Shown here piece by piece: positions 28,290-36,808 of a stretch of 64,000 nt of DNA. The stretch covers positions 248,001 through 312,000 of the forward strand of contig CAVUMB010000006.1 in assembly GCA_963742405.1 (NCBI GenBank). The letters are read 5' to 3'. Numbering within the stretch: the first letter of the stretch is position 1; every line of letters begins with the position of its first letter. The position numbers and the translations under genes are program-made. The stretch is from JAGVSR01 sp963742405 (lineage in GTDB: Bacteria; Pseudomonadota; Alphaproteobacteria; Rhizobiales; Hyphomicrobiaceae). Under the pieces are notes generated by a model. That model saw only the letters and a list, made by a program, of their open reading frames with translations, had not been told where the DNA came from and made no database searches.

Positions 28290-29430
28290 CCAGATCCAGG
28301 CTCTTTATCGCTCAAACTTTTCGGCCTTCATGAAGTTTGCGTTCCGCGAGCTGAACCCGAACCAGCCGTTGATCGACACTTGGCACATCGATGTGCTGAC
28401 AGATCACCTCGAACGCGTCGCCAAGGGTGAGATCAAACGGCTGATTATCAACCTACCTCCACGCTGCCTGAAATCACTGGCGGCCTCGATCGCGCTGCCG
28501 GTCTGGATGCATGGCCGCAATCCAACGCTTAAGATCATGTCGATTGCCGGCTCGCGCGAACTGGCCGGCGACTTCGAGCGCGGGGCGCAGGACCTCATGA
28601 AATCGCCGCGCTGTCGGACACTGTTTCCGCACCTGAAGCCCGAGGGCCGCAGCGGCAATCTTTATTTACCGCATGGCGGTCAGCGGATCTCCAGCGTGGT
28701 TGGGGGCCTTCTCGTCGGCCGCGGTGCTGATCTCATCGTGATCGATGACCCTATCGCACCGGCTCGCGTTCATGACGAGCCGCGCCGTCGCGCGGTCAAC
28801 AAGTGGTTCCACGCAGAGGTCATCCAGCGCCTTAACGACAAGACCAACGGTGCGGTGATCGTTGTCATGCAGCGGCTTCATCACGACGATCTCTGCGGCC
28901 ACTTGCTGTCGGGGGAGCAACCTTGGGTCCACCTGAATCTGCCGGCTATCGCGGTCGAAGACGAGGAATGGCGCCTGTCCCAGGGCCGCGTCGTCACCCG
29001 TCGTAAAGGTGAAGCCCTGGCCCCCGCGATTGATAGCCGTGTCACGCTGTTCCGCCGGATGCTGGATATCGGCGCTTATAATTTCGGCGCGCAGTATCAG
29101 CAGAAGCCGTTCGTTCACATGAACGACGAAGAGGTTCGTTGCGGCTATTTCGCGGAACCGGACGATGAATGGGGCTTCCCGCAGGCGGCATTCTACAAGG
29201 TGCCAGAGAGGACAATCATGGCTTACGAGCTGTTCGGTGTCGGCAAGCAACATCCAGCGCGGCCGGCCCGCAGAATGACGACTGAAGAATGGGAGCGGCA
29301 CGCGGTCTGGACGATGGACTATCAGCGGCGCCGGATAGAAGACCAAAACGCAGAATGGGGGCCACCCGAAAATGAGGCCGCGCTCCTGGCCGCCTACAGG
29401 GCGGGACCGGGAGAATATTTCGATGCTTGA
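28279..29430 (+). CDS. Phage terminase large-subunit ATPase, C-terminus replaced
   Basis: 383 residues from the ATG at 28279. The ATPase half is recognisable: a Walker A-like INLPPRCLKSLAASI, Walker B DLIVIDDPI, and the coupling region VVMQRLHHDDLCGHLLS. After AQYQQKPF (about residue 275) the usual RNase H-like nuclease domain with its acidic residues does not follow. Instead about 105 residues of unrelated, Arg/Glu-rich sequence lead to the stop. The protein looks truncated or chimeric, so DNA packaging is unlikely unless a nuclease is supplied elsewhere. It is the last gene of the phage-like set; no capsid or tail genes follow. Confidence 0.82.
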   Translation: MKADQIQALYRSNFSAFMKFAFRELNPNQPLIDTWHIDVLTDHLERVAKGEIKRLIINLPPRCLKSLAASIALPVWMHGRNPTLKIMSIAGSRELAGDFERGAQDLMKSPRCRTLFPHLKPEGRSGNLYLPHGGQRISSVVGGLLVGRGADLIVIDDPIAPARVHDEPRRRAVNKWFHAEVIQRLNDKTNGAVIVVMQRLHHDDLCGHLLSGEQPWVHLNLPAIAVEDEEWRLSQGRVVTRRKGEALAPAIDSRVTLFRRMLDIGAYNFGAQYQQKPFVHMNDEEVRCGYFAEPDDEWGFPQAAFYKVPERTIMAYELFGVGKQHPARPARRMTTEEWERHAVWTMDYQRRRIEDQNAEWGPPENEAALLAAYRAGPGEYFDA

Positions 29431-29483
29431 GAGGCAGCCTTTGGAGGAAGCGGAGGACCGTATGACAATCTCGTCTGCGGACA

Positions 29484-30065
29484 TCAAGAAATTGGTCCGG
29501 TTTGCACCGATGATTTTGGTGCTGGCAATTCAATATCCGCGCGGATCAATGACGCATCATCCGGATCCGGCAGTAGATTAAAACCCAGTCTTCGGGCCAG
29601 TGCTATCATCGGTGCGTTCTGAACTGCAATGGTACCCCAAACATGGTTGAAGCCCTTCCGGTGCGCTGCGTGAAGAATGGCCTCCAGTGCGCCACAGGCG
29701 AGGCCTAAAGTTTGCGCTTCTGGTCTCAAAGATACGGAGAATTCGGCAGCGCCGTCATCCTCTCCAGCGATGCGTGCCCCGCCGAGGATTTCGCCTAGTA
29801 ACTCGCCGTGTCCCTCGATCACGAAACACAAATCGCGAGTGGGATCTGGAGCACAGAATTGCTGCGCCATATCCTCGCTGAGATGGGGAACGGTATAGAG
29901 CATTCGGAACCACTTCGCCTGATCCGACATCGCATCGAAACCGCGTATCAGAGACGGGGCGTCCGTCGTCCTGATCGGACGCAGTCGATATCTTTCACCG
30001 TTCTTGTCGGTCAATATGCCTTGATCATTGGCTAAATCTTTCGGCTGTCTTGCAGCGTAGCTCAT
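29484..30065 (-). CDS. GNAT family N-acetyltransferase
   Basis: 193 residues from the ATG at 30065, which has GGAGG six bases upstream and is favoured over longer frames. The acetyl-CoA fold is visible: N-terminal YRLRPIRTTDAPSLIRGF, middle strand FVIEGHGELLGEILGGARI, and the C-terminal GALEAILHAAHRKGFNHVWG, APMIALARRLGF pattern. The substrate is unknown. This group resembles the GNAT domains attached to or near acyl-CoA synthetases that acetylate proteins. It is convergent with the terminase-like gene. Confidence 0.85.
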   Translation of the reverse strand: MSYAARQPKDLANDQGILTDKNGERYRLRPIRTTDAPSLIRGFDAMSDQAKWFRMLYTVPHLSEDMAQQFCAPDPTRDLCFVIEGHGELLGEILGGARIAGEDDGAAEFSVSLRPEAQTLGLACGALEAILHAAHRKGFNHVWGTIAVQNAPMIALARRLGFNLLPDPDDASLIRADIELPAPKSSVQTGPIS

Positions 30066-30359
30066 GGCTACCTCCATGGTCAGACGCGCATGGTGGCTTT
30101 TCTCCACCAAAGTTTTGATATTTCGGGAAGTTAGGCACTCAAGTAAGTCGCCATCGTGAAAATGCACTGCATTGCACCTCTGCATGCCGTGCAGCGCTAC
30201 CTTGTCACAGACTCGTCGGCTCATCTTCGAGGTCTAATGCGCCGGCTGTAAACGAAGGTGGGCCGTGGCAATCCTTCACCATGGCCGGCGGTTCTCCTCG
30301 CGGCGGTCAACGGTCGGGTGCATTCTTGGCATCCCTGTCCAGATCTCGTGGAGGCCCTG

Positions 30360-30578
30360 ATGACCCGTCCTGCTCTGCTTGCGGCTTCGGCTGCCGTCTT
30401 ACTTCTTGCCCTATCCTCCGGCGCCGAGGCCGGTGAGTGTCTCCGTGGCGACCGGGTTTGGACGCCGCTGTCGACGGCCGTGCAACGGACCGACCGCTTG
30501 TTCCAGCGCGTTGGCGATCGGATTGTGAGCGCGGGCGATCGAATGTTTGGATGGGTCCACCGGCGTTCCCGCGCATAG
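30360..30578 (+). CDS. Small secreted hypothetical protein, 72 aa
   Basis: ATG at 30360 with GTGGAGG upstream. The signal peptide (LLAASAAVLLLALSSGAEA) is followed by a mature part of about 48 residues rich in Arg (CLRGDRVWTPLSTAVQRTDR, then RIVSAGDRMFGW). There is one cysteine right after the signal. I do not know the family. Periplasmic location is inferred from the signal peptide. Confidence 0.65.
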   Translation: MTRPALLAASAAVLLLALSSGAEAGECLRGDRVWTPLSTAVQRTDRLFQRVGDRIVSAGDRMFGWVHRRSRA

Positions 30579-30686
30579 CGTAGTGGCATTGAGCTTATCA
30601 AGGCTATGTCGGTTTAAAGTTGAGGCGGACGTGGCCTTCTATTGTTTGGCGCGTGACTCCACTGCCATCTGGAGCAGTCGCGCGCA

Positions 30687-30880
30687 TCAGTTCATGATCG
30701 CCTCGATCAGTCGGGGCCCATTTTGCGTCAGGGCCCGTTCCAACTCGCGCGCGAGAGCCTCCGCGCTGTCGACGGCAACGGAGGGCAAGCCGAAGCCATC
30801 GCCGATCTTGACCCAGTCGAGTAATGGACGATCCAAAAACGCCATGGAGCGGGATAACAGGCCCGGTCGCGTGATGCAGG
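30687..30880 (-). pseudogene. Remnant of an acetolactate-synthase-like (TPP enzyme) C-terminus
   Basis: About 60 codons on the minus strand read RSMAFLDRPLLDWVKIGDGF, then GLPSVAVDSAEALARELE, RALTQNGPRLIEAIMN and a stop. This is the C-terminal signature of thiamine-diphosphate enzymes of the acetolactate synthase type. Nothing of the rest is present and an upstream stop blocks the frame. The surrounding gap 30579-30964 shows no other gene. Confidence 0.7.
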
Positions 30881-30964
30881 CACGCAGCAGCTCAATGTAC
30901 TGTTCAAGGAATGATGCAGTCGGCTCGGCCTATGCCGGACAACAGTTATGCAATGTAGGGTCGC

Positions 30965-32470
30965 TCATTTGAGCAAGTTGGCAACGTTCGACTGGCCGGA
31001 AGCGATGGCGACGTCATAAGCGGTTTCGCGCTTTTTGTTGCGCAGATCGATGTTGGCACCCGCCTTAATCAAAGCGTTGACGACGTTGGCATGTCCTTCG
31101 CGGGACGCCACGATAAGCGCTGTATCGCCAAGATTATTGCGCACGTCGGGGCGCGCGCCTGCCTTGATGAGGTCAACGACAAGTTCGGTATTACCGCTCC
31201 CGGCGGCGAGGATTAAAGCGGAGTTGCCGACGGCGCTTTGTGTGTTGATATCCCCGATGGATGAGGAAAGAAGCCCAATGGCTTCTGCGGAACCGCGCGC
31301 GGCGGCGCGCATCAACGGCGTCTCTCCGAACTTGTCAGCAATGCCGGCTCGAGCGCCCGCTTTGGCGAGGACCTTAGTGGCGGCCCCGTTAGCTGAGTTC
31401 GCCGCGTGCCAGAGAGCGGTGCGTCCGTTGCCGTCAACGGCGTCGATAGCACCCGGCGTCTTAGATAGCAGGTCGAGCATGTCTGCGTCACAACGCTGCG
31501 CGGCCCGCATGAGGGCCGTTACTCCGTCGGAAGCAGGATCGGGGAGCTTATCGCCGGCATGAAGGAGCATTTGGATGGACCGCGCCTGACACCGCCGCAC
31601 GGCGAGGTCAGCGGGTCGGTCAATCTTCTTGTTGCGACGTGACAAGTTAGCCTTCCTTGCGAGAAGTGGCGCCAGTATTTCGGGCTTCTCGCTTTCGATC
31701 GCCAACATCACAGCGGAGTTGCCATCAGCGTCGACGAGATCCACATCGGCGCCCTTATTCAGCAGGAATTCGACAATGGCGATGTGCCCGGCGGCCGCGG
31801 CCAGCATTAACGCGGTGCTTCCGTTGTTGTCACGGGCATCGATATGGGCGCCCGCGGCGATGGCAATAGTAACGGCCTCCAATTGGCCTCGATGCGCAGC
31901 CTCAACGATGGCGGGCCGACCACCAACGGTCGCCTCGGCCATCGCCGCAACACGCGCCGACTGCATCGTTTTGGAATTGCTCGCCGGTACCGAAGCACTC
32001 GGGTAATTAGCGGCTGACTTTTCTGTCGTTGGCTCCCGGGCCAGTTCATTGAGGAGCTCCTTCGCGCCTTGGTGACCGCGCCCCGCCGCTTCCTGGAGCC
32101 AGCGCTCACCTTCGGTGCGGTCGGGCTTTGTACCACGTCCCGACAGATACATTTTGGCGAGCATGAACGCTGCTCGGCCATGCCCCTGCTTTGCGGCCAA
32201 CAGCATCCACTTGAAGGCGGCAGAATCGTCTTGAGCGATGCCGCGTCCGGACCGATAAAGTGATGCCAGCTGGTACTGGCTCTCGGCATCGCCCGCGTTC
32301 GCGGCCTTCGTAAGCTGTCGAGCCGCTGCTGCGTAATCTCCTGTTCGGAGTAGTTGCTCAGTCGAAGGGTCGGCGGCTGATGCAGCCGGAAGAGGGACGC
32401 AGGCTAGTAGCACCCACGCAATTAAGATGCGAAGTTTCCGCGCAATGGCGCAATGGTCAGGCCGTCCCAT
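30965..32470 (-). CDS. Secreted Sel1- and ankyrin-repeat protein
   Basis: 501 residues from the ATG at 32470 (a signal peptide begins there: ILIAWVLLACVPLPAASA). Two to three Sel1-like TPR repeats (residues 45-145; AESQYQLASLYRSGRGIAQD, RAAFMLAKMYLSGRGTKPD) precede about nine ankyrin repeats (190-495; DNNGSTALMLAAAAGHIAIV, NLGDTALIVASREGHANVV). It would be a periplasmic interaction scaffold. It overlaps the upstream iron-sulfur oxidoreductase gene by 14 bases, so it belongs to the electron-transfer island, perhaps as a docking platform for the cytochromes (inference). Confidence 0.87.
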   Translation of the reverse strand: MGRPDHCAIARKLRILIAWVLLACVPLPAASAADPSTEQLLRTGDYAAAARQLTKAANAGDAESQYQLASLYRSGRGIAQDDSAAFKWMLLAAKQGHGRAAFMLAKMYLSGRGTKPDRTEGERWLQEAAGRGHQGAKELLNELAREPTTEKSAANYPSASVPASNSKTMQSARVAAMAEATVGGRPAIVEAAHRGQLEAVTIAIAAGAHIDARDNNGSTALMLAAAAGHIAIVEFLLNKGADVDLVDADGNSAVMLAIESEKPEILAPLLARKANLSRRNKKIDRPADLAVRRCQARSIQMLLHAGDKLPDPASDGVTALMRAAQRCDADMLDLLSKTPGAIDAVDGNGRTALWHAANSANGAATKVLAKAGARAGIADKFGETPLMRAAARGSAEAIGLLSSSIGDINTQSAVGNSALILAAGSGNTELVVDLIKAGARPDVRNNLGDTALIVASREGHANVVNALIKAGANIDLRNKKRETAYDVAIASGQSNVANLLK

Positions 32471-33761
32471 GCTTGGTCTCGATTTCAATGCCACATTGCT
32501 TGAGAAAGTCGGTGGGAAGGATGCCGCCCGCGCAGACAATCACGATGTCATTGCGGAGCGCAAAATGCTGCTTGTCACGTTGCAGTACGACGCGGTTCTG
32601 CTCAATGGCGACGACTTCCGAAGACAGAATGACGTTGACGCGGCCTGCTGCATTAGCCGCCTCGACCCGCTTTCGGTTTTTCGTCTTCGCCCTGGCGAAA
32701 GCTGAACTGCGGTAGGATAGCGTGACATGCGTGCCGGGCTCATCAGCCAGGCTGGCCGCAGCTTCCAGTGCGCTGTCGCCGCCACCTACGACCAGAACAT
32801 GCTGACCTCTGTATCGCTCGGGGTCGATCATACGATAGACGACCTTGGCAAGTTCCTCCCCGGGTACGCCGAGGCGTCGCGGCGTGCCGCGGCGGCCGAT
32901 CGAAAGTAGCACGCAGGCGGTGTGATAAACTCCCTTCGTGGTCCTGACAGCAAAGCCGCCGGGAATGGTCCTAATTTCGTCCACGCGTTCGTAAAACTTG
33001 ATGCGAAGGCCTGTCTTGGCAATCACATCGGACCAAAAGGTGATCAGGCTCTCCTTTGTGACCTCGCGGAAGGTCATTTCGCCTACGATCGGAAGTATTG
33101 CGGGCGCAGTCATGACAACCTTGCCGCGAGGGTAATGAGCAATTGTACCACCCAGACTATCCTGCTCTACGGTCATGAATCGGAGCCGTTTTTCCAGAGC
33201 ACCGAGACTTGCCGATAGTCCTGCAGGTCCTGCGCCGACGATCATGACGTGAAGCATGTTCGGAGGCACACTGCGAGACCGACGCACGATTTCATCCATC
33301 GCCTGCCGCCCCTGTTCGACCGCATTGCGAATCAGACCCATCCCGCCGAGTTCACCAGCGATGAAGATGCCGGGCACATTCGTCTCGAAGTTCTGATGCA
33401 CCACCGGCAGGTCGACGCCGCGCGTTTCTGTGCCGAAGACAAGAGTGATTGCACCAGCTGGACAGGCTGCTTTGCAAGCCCCGTGACCGATGCAATTGGC
33501 AGGTTCGATGAGCTTGGCTTTGTTATTGATCAGTCCAATGATGTCGCCTTCGGGACAAGCATTGACACATGCCTTGCAGCCGATGCATTTCGACGGATCT
33601 ATGACCGGATGTAGGGACGAGGGTTGGTCGAGGCCCGAACTGATAGCTTCCGCATGCTGCGCGCGAGCCCGCGCTTCGGCGCGCCGTCGCGAGACCGAAT
33701 AGTAGGTCCAGATCGCGAGAAGAGGCGCTACATAAAATGCGATTACGGGATCAAAATGCAT
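32457..33761 (-). CDS. 4Fe-4S / FAD-NAD(P)-binding oxidoreductase with N-terminal membrane anchor
   Basis: 434 residues from the ATG at 33761. An N-terminal hydrophobic segment (VIAFYVAPLLAIWTYYSV) anchors it. A ferredoxin-like 2[4Fe-4S] domain follows (CIGCKACVNACPEGD at about 60-74, and CIGHGACKAACPAGA), then a thioredoxin-reductase-like FAD/NAD(P)H fold with VMIVGAGPAGLSASLG and VLVVGGGDSALEAAASL. It lacks an obvious CXXC redox pair in the NAD domain. It could feed electrons from NAD(P)H or ferredoxin into the cytochrome chain. It overlaps the downstream ankyrin protein and the upstream small membrane protein. Confidence 0.88.
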   Translation of the reverse strand: MHFDPVIAFYVAPLLAIWTYYSVSRRRAEARARAQHAEAISSGLDQPSSLHPVIDPSKCIGCKACVNACPEGDIIGLINNKAKLIEPANCIGHGACKAACPAGAITLVFGTETRGVDLPVVHQNFETNVPGIFIAGELGGMGLIRNAVEQGRQAMDEIVRRSRSVPPNMLHVMIVGAGPAGLSASLGALEKRLRFMTVEQDSLGGTIAHYPRGKVVMTAPAILPIVGEMTFREVTKESLITFWSDVIAKTGLRIKFYERVDEIRTIPGGFAVRTTKGVYHTACVLLSIGRRGTPRRLGVPGEELAKVVYRMIDPERYRGQHVLVVGGGDSALEAAASLADEPGTHVTLSYRSSAFARAKTKNRKRVEAANAAGRVNVILSSEVVAIEQNRVVLQRDKQHFALRNDIVIVCAGGILPTDFLKQCGIEIETKHGTA

Positions 33762-33975
33762 GCAGGGCTGATCGGTTAGTCTGTGCCACATTGGCCGAAG
33801 CGAGCGATACAGCATTGCTCGATGCGATAATTCGAATTTCGTCGAGTACGCTTTTCAGCTGCAGGTTGGGCGGGTCGCAGGCTAGCGCCGTCGCAGATGC
33901 ATTGACCAAGATAAGAAGGGTTGCAATCGTGACGATTAAAGAACCAACGCCAGCTAGCAGATCTAAGTATTTCAT
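33751..33975 (-). CDS. Small membrane protein, 74 aa
   Basis: ATG at 33975 with TTGGAGG upstream; the stop overlaps the oxidoreductase start by eleven bases. One transmembrane helix (LLAGVGSLIVTIATLLILVN), then a short polar tail. The leader and first codons (ATGAAATACTTAGATCTGC) resemble those of the TPR gene at 36519, with the same operator-like motif about 33 bases upstream. The two therefore share a duplicated 5' region. Function unknown; probably a membrane anchor or assembly factor of the electron-transfer island. Confidence 0.7.
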   Translation of the reverse strand: MKYLDLLAGVGSLIVTIATLLILVNASATALACDPPNLQLKSVLDEIRIIASSNAVSLASANVAQTNRSALHAF

Positions 33976-34007
33976 GATGAACCTCCAACACATCATAGTG
34001 GCGCGCA

Positions 34008-34026
34008 TGAACAAAGCTTGTTCGCG
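34008..34026. promoter_or_regulatory. Inverted-repeat motif, copy 1
   Basis: TGAACAAAGCTTGTTCGCG contains GAACAA and TTGTTC halves. It lies 33 bases before the small membrane protein start, at the same distance as copy 2 before the TPR gene. A shared repressor or activator site is inferred. Confidence 0.5.
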
Positions 34027-34034
34027 TGAAAAAG

Positions 34035-35267
34035 CTATTCCGCCGCCAGCCTAGCGTAAGTACCGTTCGGCACCGGGCAAGCTGCCCATAGATCTTCGAG
34101 TGCATGGATCAGGTTTTCCATCTGCTCGTCCGAGTGCGCTGGCGATGGAGTGAGACGCATCCGCTCGGTGCCCTTCGACACAGTCGGATAATTGATTGGC
34201 TGAACGTAGATCCCGTATTGGCGGAGCAGCGCGTCCGTCACCGCCTTGCAGTGAATCGGGCAGCCGACCACTACAGGGACGATGTGACTTGGGTTCTCTA
34301 TAACGGGCAAGCGCTTCGCCTTGAGCGACCTCTTGAGCATCCGAACCCGCTCCTGGTGGCGGGCGCGCTCAAGCGAACTGGTCTTCAGATGGCGGATGGA
34401 GGCCAGCGCTCCGGCCACGATAGCGGGTGCGAGCGATGTTGTGAAAATGAACCCCGAGGCAAACGAGCGGATCGCATCGCAGAGATCGCGGGAACCAGCA
34501 ATGTAGCCGCCCATGACGCCGAACCCCTTGGCGAGCGTGCCGTTGATGATGTCGACCCGCTCCATGATGCCGTCGCGCTCGGCAATGCCCCCTCCGCGCG
34601 GACCGTACATGCCGACCGCATGCACCTCGTCGAGGTAGGTGAGCGCCCCATATTTTTCGGCGAGATCGCAGATTGCCGCGATCGGCGCGATATGTCCGTC
34701 CATGGAGTAGATACTCTCGAAGGCGATTATCTTGGGCGTGCCCTTCGGAATTTTCTTAAGTTTCGCCTCGAGGTCAGCAACGTCGTTGTGACGAAAAATG
34801 CATTTCTCACACTTCCCGTTGCGGATGCCCTCGATCATAGACGCGTGGTTGTTCTCGTCCGAAAAGATGACTGTGCCCGGAACCAGCTTGAGGAGGGTCG
34901 AGAGTGTAGCGTCGTTGGCGACGTACGCTGAGGTGAACAGTAGCGCGGCTTCCTTGCCATGGAGATCGGCAAGTTCGCTTTCGAGCTCCACGTGATAGTG
35001 AGTTGTGCCAGAGATATTGCGCGTGCCGCCAGAGCCGGCCCCGACGGCGTCAATAGCTTCGTGCATCGCCGTTAACACCGATGGGTGTTGGCCCATGCCG
35101 AGATAATCGTTGGAGCACCATACCGTAACCTCGCGCGAGCCATTTTCGACAAAGTGATCTGCCACTGGAAAGTACCCACGGCGCCGCTTCAAATCCGCAA
35201 AGACTTGGTATCGACCTTCTTGACGAAGTGTCTCGAGCCGCTGCTGGAACAAGCTCTCAAAATTCAT
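34035..35267 (-). CDS. hemA: 5-aminolevulinate synthase
   Basis: 410 residues, the usual length of the alphaproteobacterial C4-pathway enzyme. The ATG at 35267 has AGGAG seven bases upstream. Signature elements are present: VTVWCSNDYLGMGQHP, GAGSGGTRNISGTTHYHVEL, the PLP-binding region TYLDEVHAVGMYG and the catalytic lysine in NGTLAKGFGVMGGYI (about residue 248), and the C-terminal ERMRLTPSPAHSDEQ. It condenses glycine with succinyl-CoA, the committed step of heme synthesis. Its position inside a locus encoding over 50 CXXCH motifs suggests a dedicated heme supply. Whether another hemA exists cannot be seen here. Confidence 0.96.
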   Translation of the reverse strand: MNFESLFQQRLETLRQEGRYQVFADLKRRRGYFPVADHFVENGSREVTVWCSNDYLGMGQHPSVLTAMHEAIDAVGAGSGGTRNISGTTHYHVELESELADLHGKEAALLFTSAYVANDATLSTLLKLVPGTVIFSDENNHASMIEGIRNGKCEKCIFRHNDVADLEAKLKKIPKGTPKIIAFESIYSMDGHIAPIAAICDLAEKYGALTYLDEVHAVGMYGPRGGGIAERDGIMERVDIINGTLAKGFGVMGGYIAGSRDLCDAIRSFASGFIFTTSLAPAIVAGALASIRHLKTSSLERARHQERVRMLKRSLKAKRLPVIENPSHIVPVVVGCPIHCKAVTDALLRQYGIYVQPINYPTVSKGTERMRLTPSPAHSDEQMENLIHALEDLWAACPVPNGTYARLAAE

Positions 35268-35457
35268 AGCGAACTCCTGCACATCGTTCCCCTTTGGTAG
35301 ACCCTGTGGGTAATCATCTCAGCAGCTCGACAAAGGCTGCATGTCTAGCAGTCAGCGCCGTCGCGCATCGCTTGTCGCGTAGACCGCAGTCACCGCGTGC
35401 AGGCAAAAATGGTGTCGAACATCGTCGCCTGCAGTCTCGGCAAAAGATGCAGAGCAG

Positions 35458-36519
35458 TCATTCGGACTTCAGGCCCAGCTCGCTCGCCGCGGCCGCGATC
35501 TTGCCCGATGCGGTCGAGTCGTCCTTGAAGACCTCAAGTGCCTCACGCAATGCTTTTGCCGCGACATCGCTCTCACCAAGAACAACGCGCGAGCGCATTA
35601 GGCGAGTCCAACCCTCGACGTCCCGCGGAGAAGTCTCAAGGCGACTTGCTAGGCCATCGACCATCGAGCGGATTGCAGCGTCCCGCTCGCGCGAAGGCAT
35701 CGCTTCGGCCTTGGTCGTCATCTCGACGTCTGGCCCGTCACCACGCCCGTCAATGGCTTTGTCATGCGGAGGCGATGCTGTCCCTAAATTGCCGCTTTCG
35801 GGATCCTTTGCGGTGGCTTCATTGTATGATCGCTTCGAACCGGTAGGATTCGGATCTTGCTCCACCGCTCTTGCGTCGGCGGCCAAAGCGGACGATGCGG
35901 CGGTGGTGGACGCAACCTTGCTTCGCGCATCGTCGAGTGCGTTCTTTATCTCCGAGTCGGACGGGTCGAGGGCTAGTGCTGTCTCATATGCTTTGACCGC
36001 GTCGGGGTACCGCTCGGTATTGAGGTAGGCCCAGCCGAGTGTCTTCCAGCCATTCTTGTCTGTCGTGTCGCTTTCCAAGCGCTGCGCTAGCCGCGCGATC
36101 ATGGTGTTGACGTCCGGTAGATCTTTCGGGACCTCCGGAATCGGCGTCTGATTGGCGCGGGCTGCGGCGCTGCTGGGCAACTGACCCACGTAGTCGCGCA
36201 GAGCCTCCAAAGTGTGCTCGTTGTCAGTCCCGTTAGCTGCTTTGTCGTCAACCGCCGGAGCCGCCGTGAAAGTAGCTACCGATGTCATTGAGCCATATGT
36301 AGCTTTGTGGGTCACTGACCAGCCCAGCATCGCGCCGGGCACCGCAACCAGGGCAGCGAGAATGAGAAGAGCGCGAGATGTCGGCAACCGCACCCAGTCG
36401 TGCATGCTTCTCACAAAGGCGAATTGGCGTTGAGAGTTCGATAGTCGAACCACGACAAGCAGCATCGCGATCGTGGCGAGACACGACCCAAGAGCAACTG
36501 GCAGATCTGAGTAACTCAT
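35458..36519 (-). CDS. TPR protein resembling cytochrome c biogenesis factor CcmI/CycH
   Basis: 353 residues, ATG at 36519 with CTGGAGG upstream. Two N-terminal transmembrane segments (about 7-25 and 45-65) are followed by TPR units (NGWKTLGWAYLNTERYPDAV, KAYETALALDPSDSEIKNAL) and a second pair near the C-terminus (VEGWTRLMRSRVVLGESDVA). CcmI chaperones apocytochrome c for heme attachment; the order membrane-membrane-TPR matches. The heavy CXXCH load of the neighbouring cytochromes makes a specialised assembly factor plausible. The family call is by architecture only. Confidence 0.7.
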   Translation of the reverse strand: MSYSDLPVALGSCLATIAMLLVVVRLSNSQRQFAFVRSMHDWVRLPTSRALLILAALVAVPGAMLGWSVTHKATYGSMTSVATFTAAPAVDDKAANGTDNEHTLEALRDYVGQLPSSAAARANQTPIPEVPKDLPDVNTMIARLAQRLESDTTDKNGWKTLGWAYLNTERYPDAVKAYETALALDPSDSEIKNALDDARSKVASTTAASSALAADARAVEQDPNPTGSKRSYNEATAKDPESGNLGTASPPHDKAIDGRGDGPDVEMTTKAEAMPSRERDAAIRSMVDGLASRLETSPRDVEGWTRLMRSRVVLGESDVAAKALREALEVFKDDSTASGKIAAAASELGLKSE

Positions 36520-36552
36520 AAGTGAACCTCCAGCACATCTAAGCAGCGCGTA

Positions 36553-36571
36553 TGAACAAAGCCTGTTCACG
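36553..36571. promoter_or_regulatory. Inverted-repeat motif, copy 2
   Basis: TGAACAAAGCCTGTTCACG contains TGAACA and TGTTCA, a perfect 6-bp dyad, 34 bases before the TPR gene start. About 50 bases around it, including a CTCCAGCACAT / CTCCAACACAT leader, match copy 1 at 34008-34026. Confidence 0.5.
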
Positions 36572-36629
36572 CACGACAACATAACGTCCGAGTGTTCCAT
36601 ACCCGCGGCTAGAACGTGCGGGATATGGG

Positions 36630-36657
36630 GTTATTCCTGATCGCGGTCAGCAATAAC
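36630..36657. promoter_or_regulatory. 28-bp dyad in the divergent promoter region of the electron-transfer island
   Basis: GTTATTCCTGA, six bases (TCGCGG), then TCAGCAATAAC: the arms are complementary at 10 of 11 positions. The core TGATCGCGGTCA is of FNR/Crp type. It lies between the minus-strand TPR gene (36519) and the plus-strand membrane gene (36809), so one factor could control both directions. Confidence 0.5.
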
Positions 36658-36808
36658 GTCCTGCAGCATCTGCGAAAGATGCAGTCTCATTTGCGCCAAT
36701 ATCGCAATGCCATCTCGTGAATATTGCCCGAGCCATACCCCATGCCTCGCGAAAATGGCCCGCTCTCTGGCGGGATAAATTGTCAATTTGTAAGCCTGTG
36801 GGGGTACT

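Noticed and set aside
29423..29581. 52-codon plus-strand frame after the terminase-like gene
   Set aside because: It overlaps the end of the convergent GNAT gene, and its composition and lack of motif make it a chance frame.
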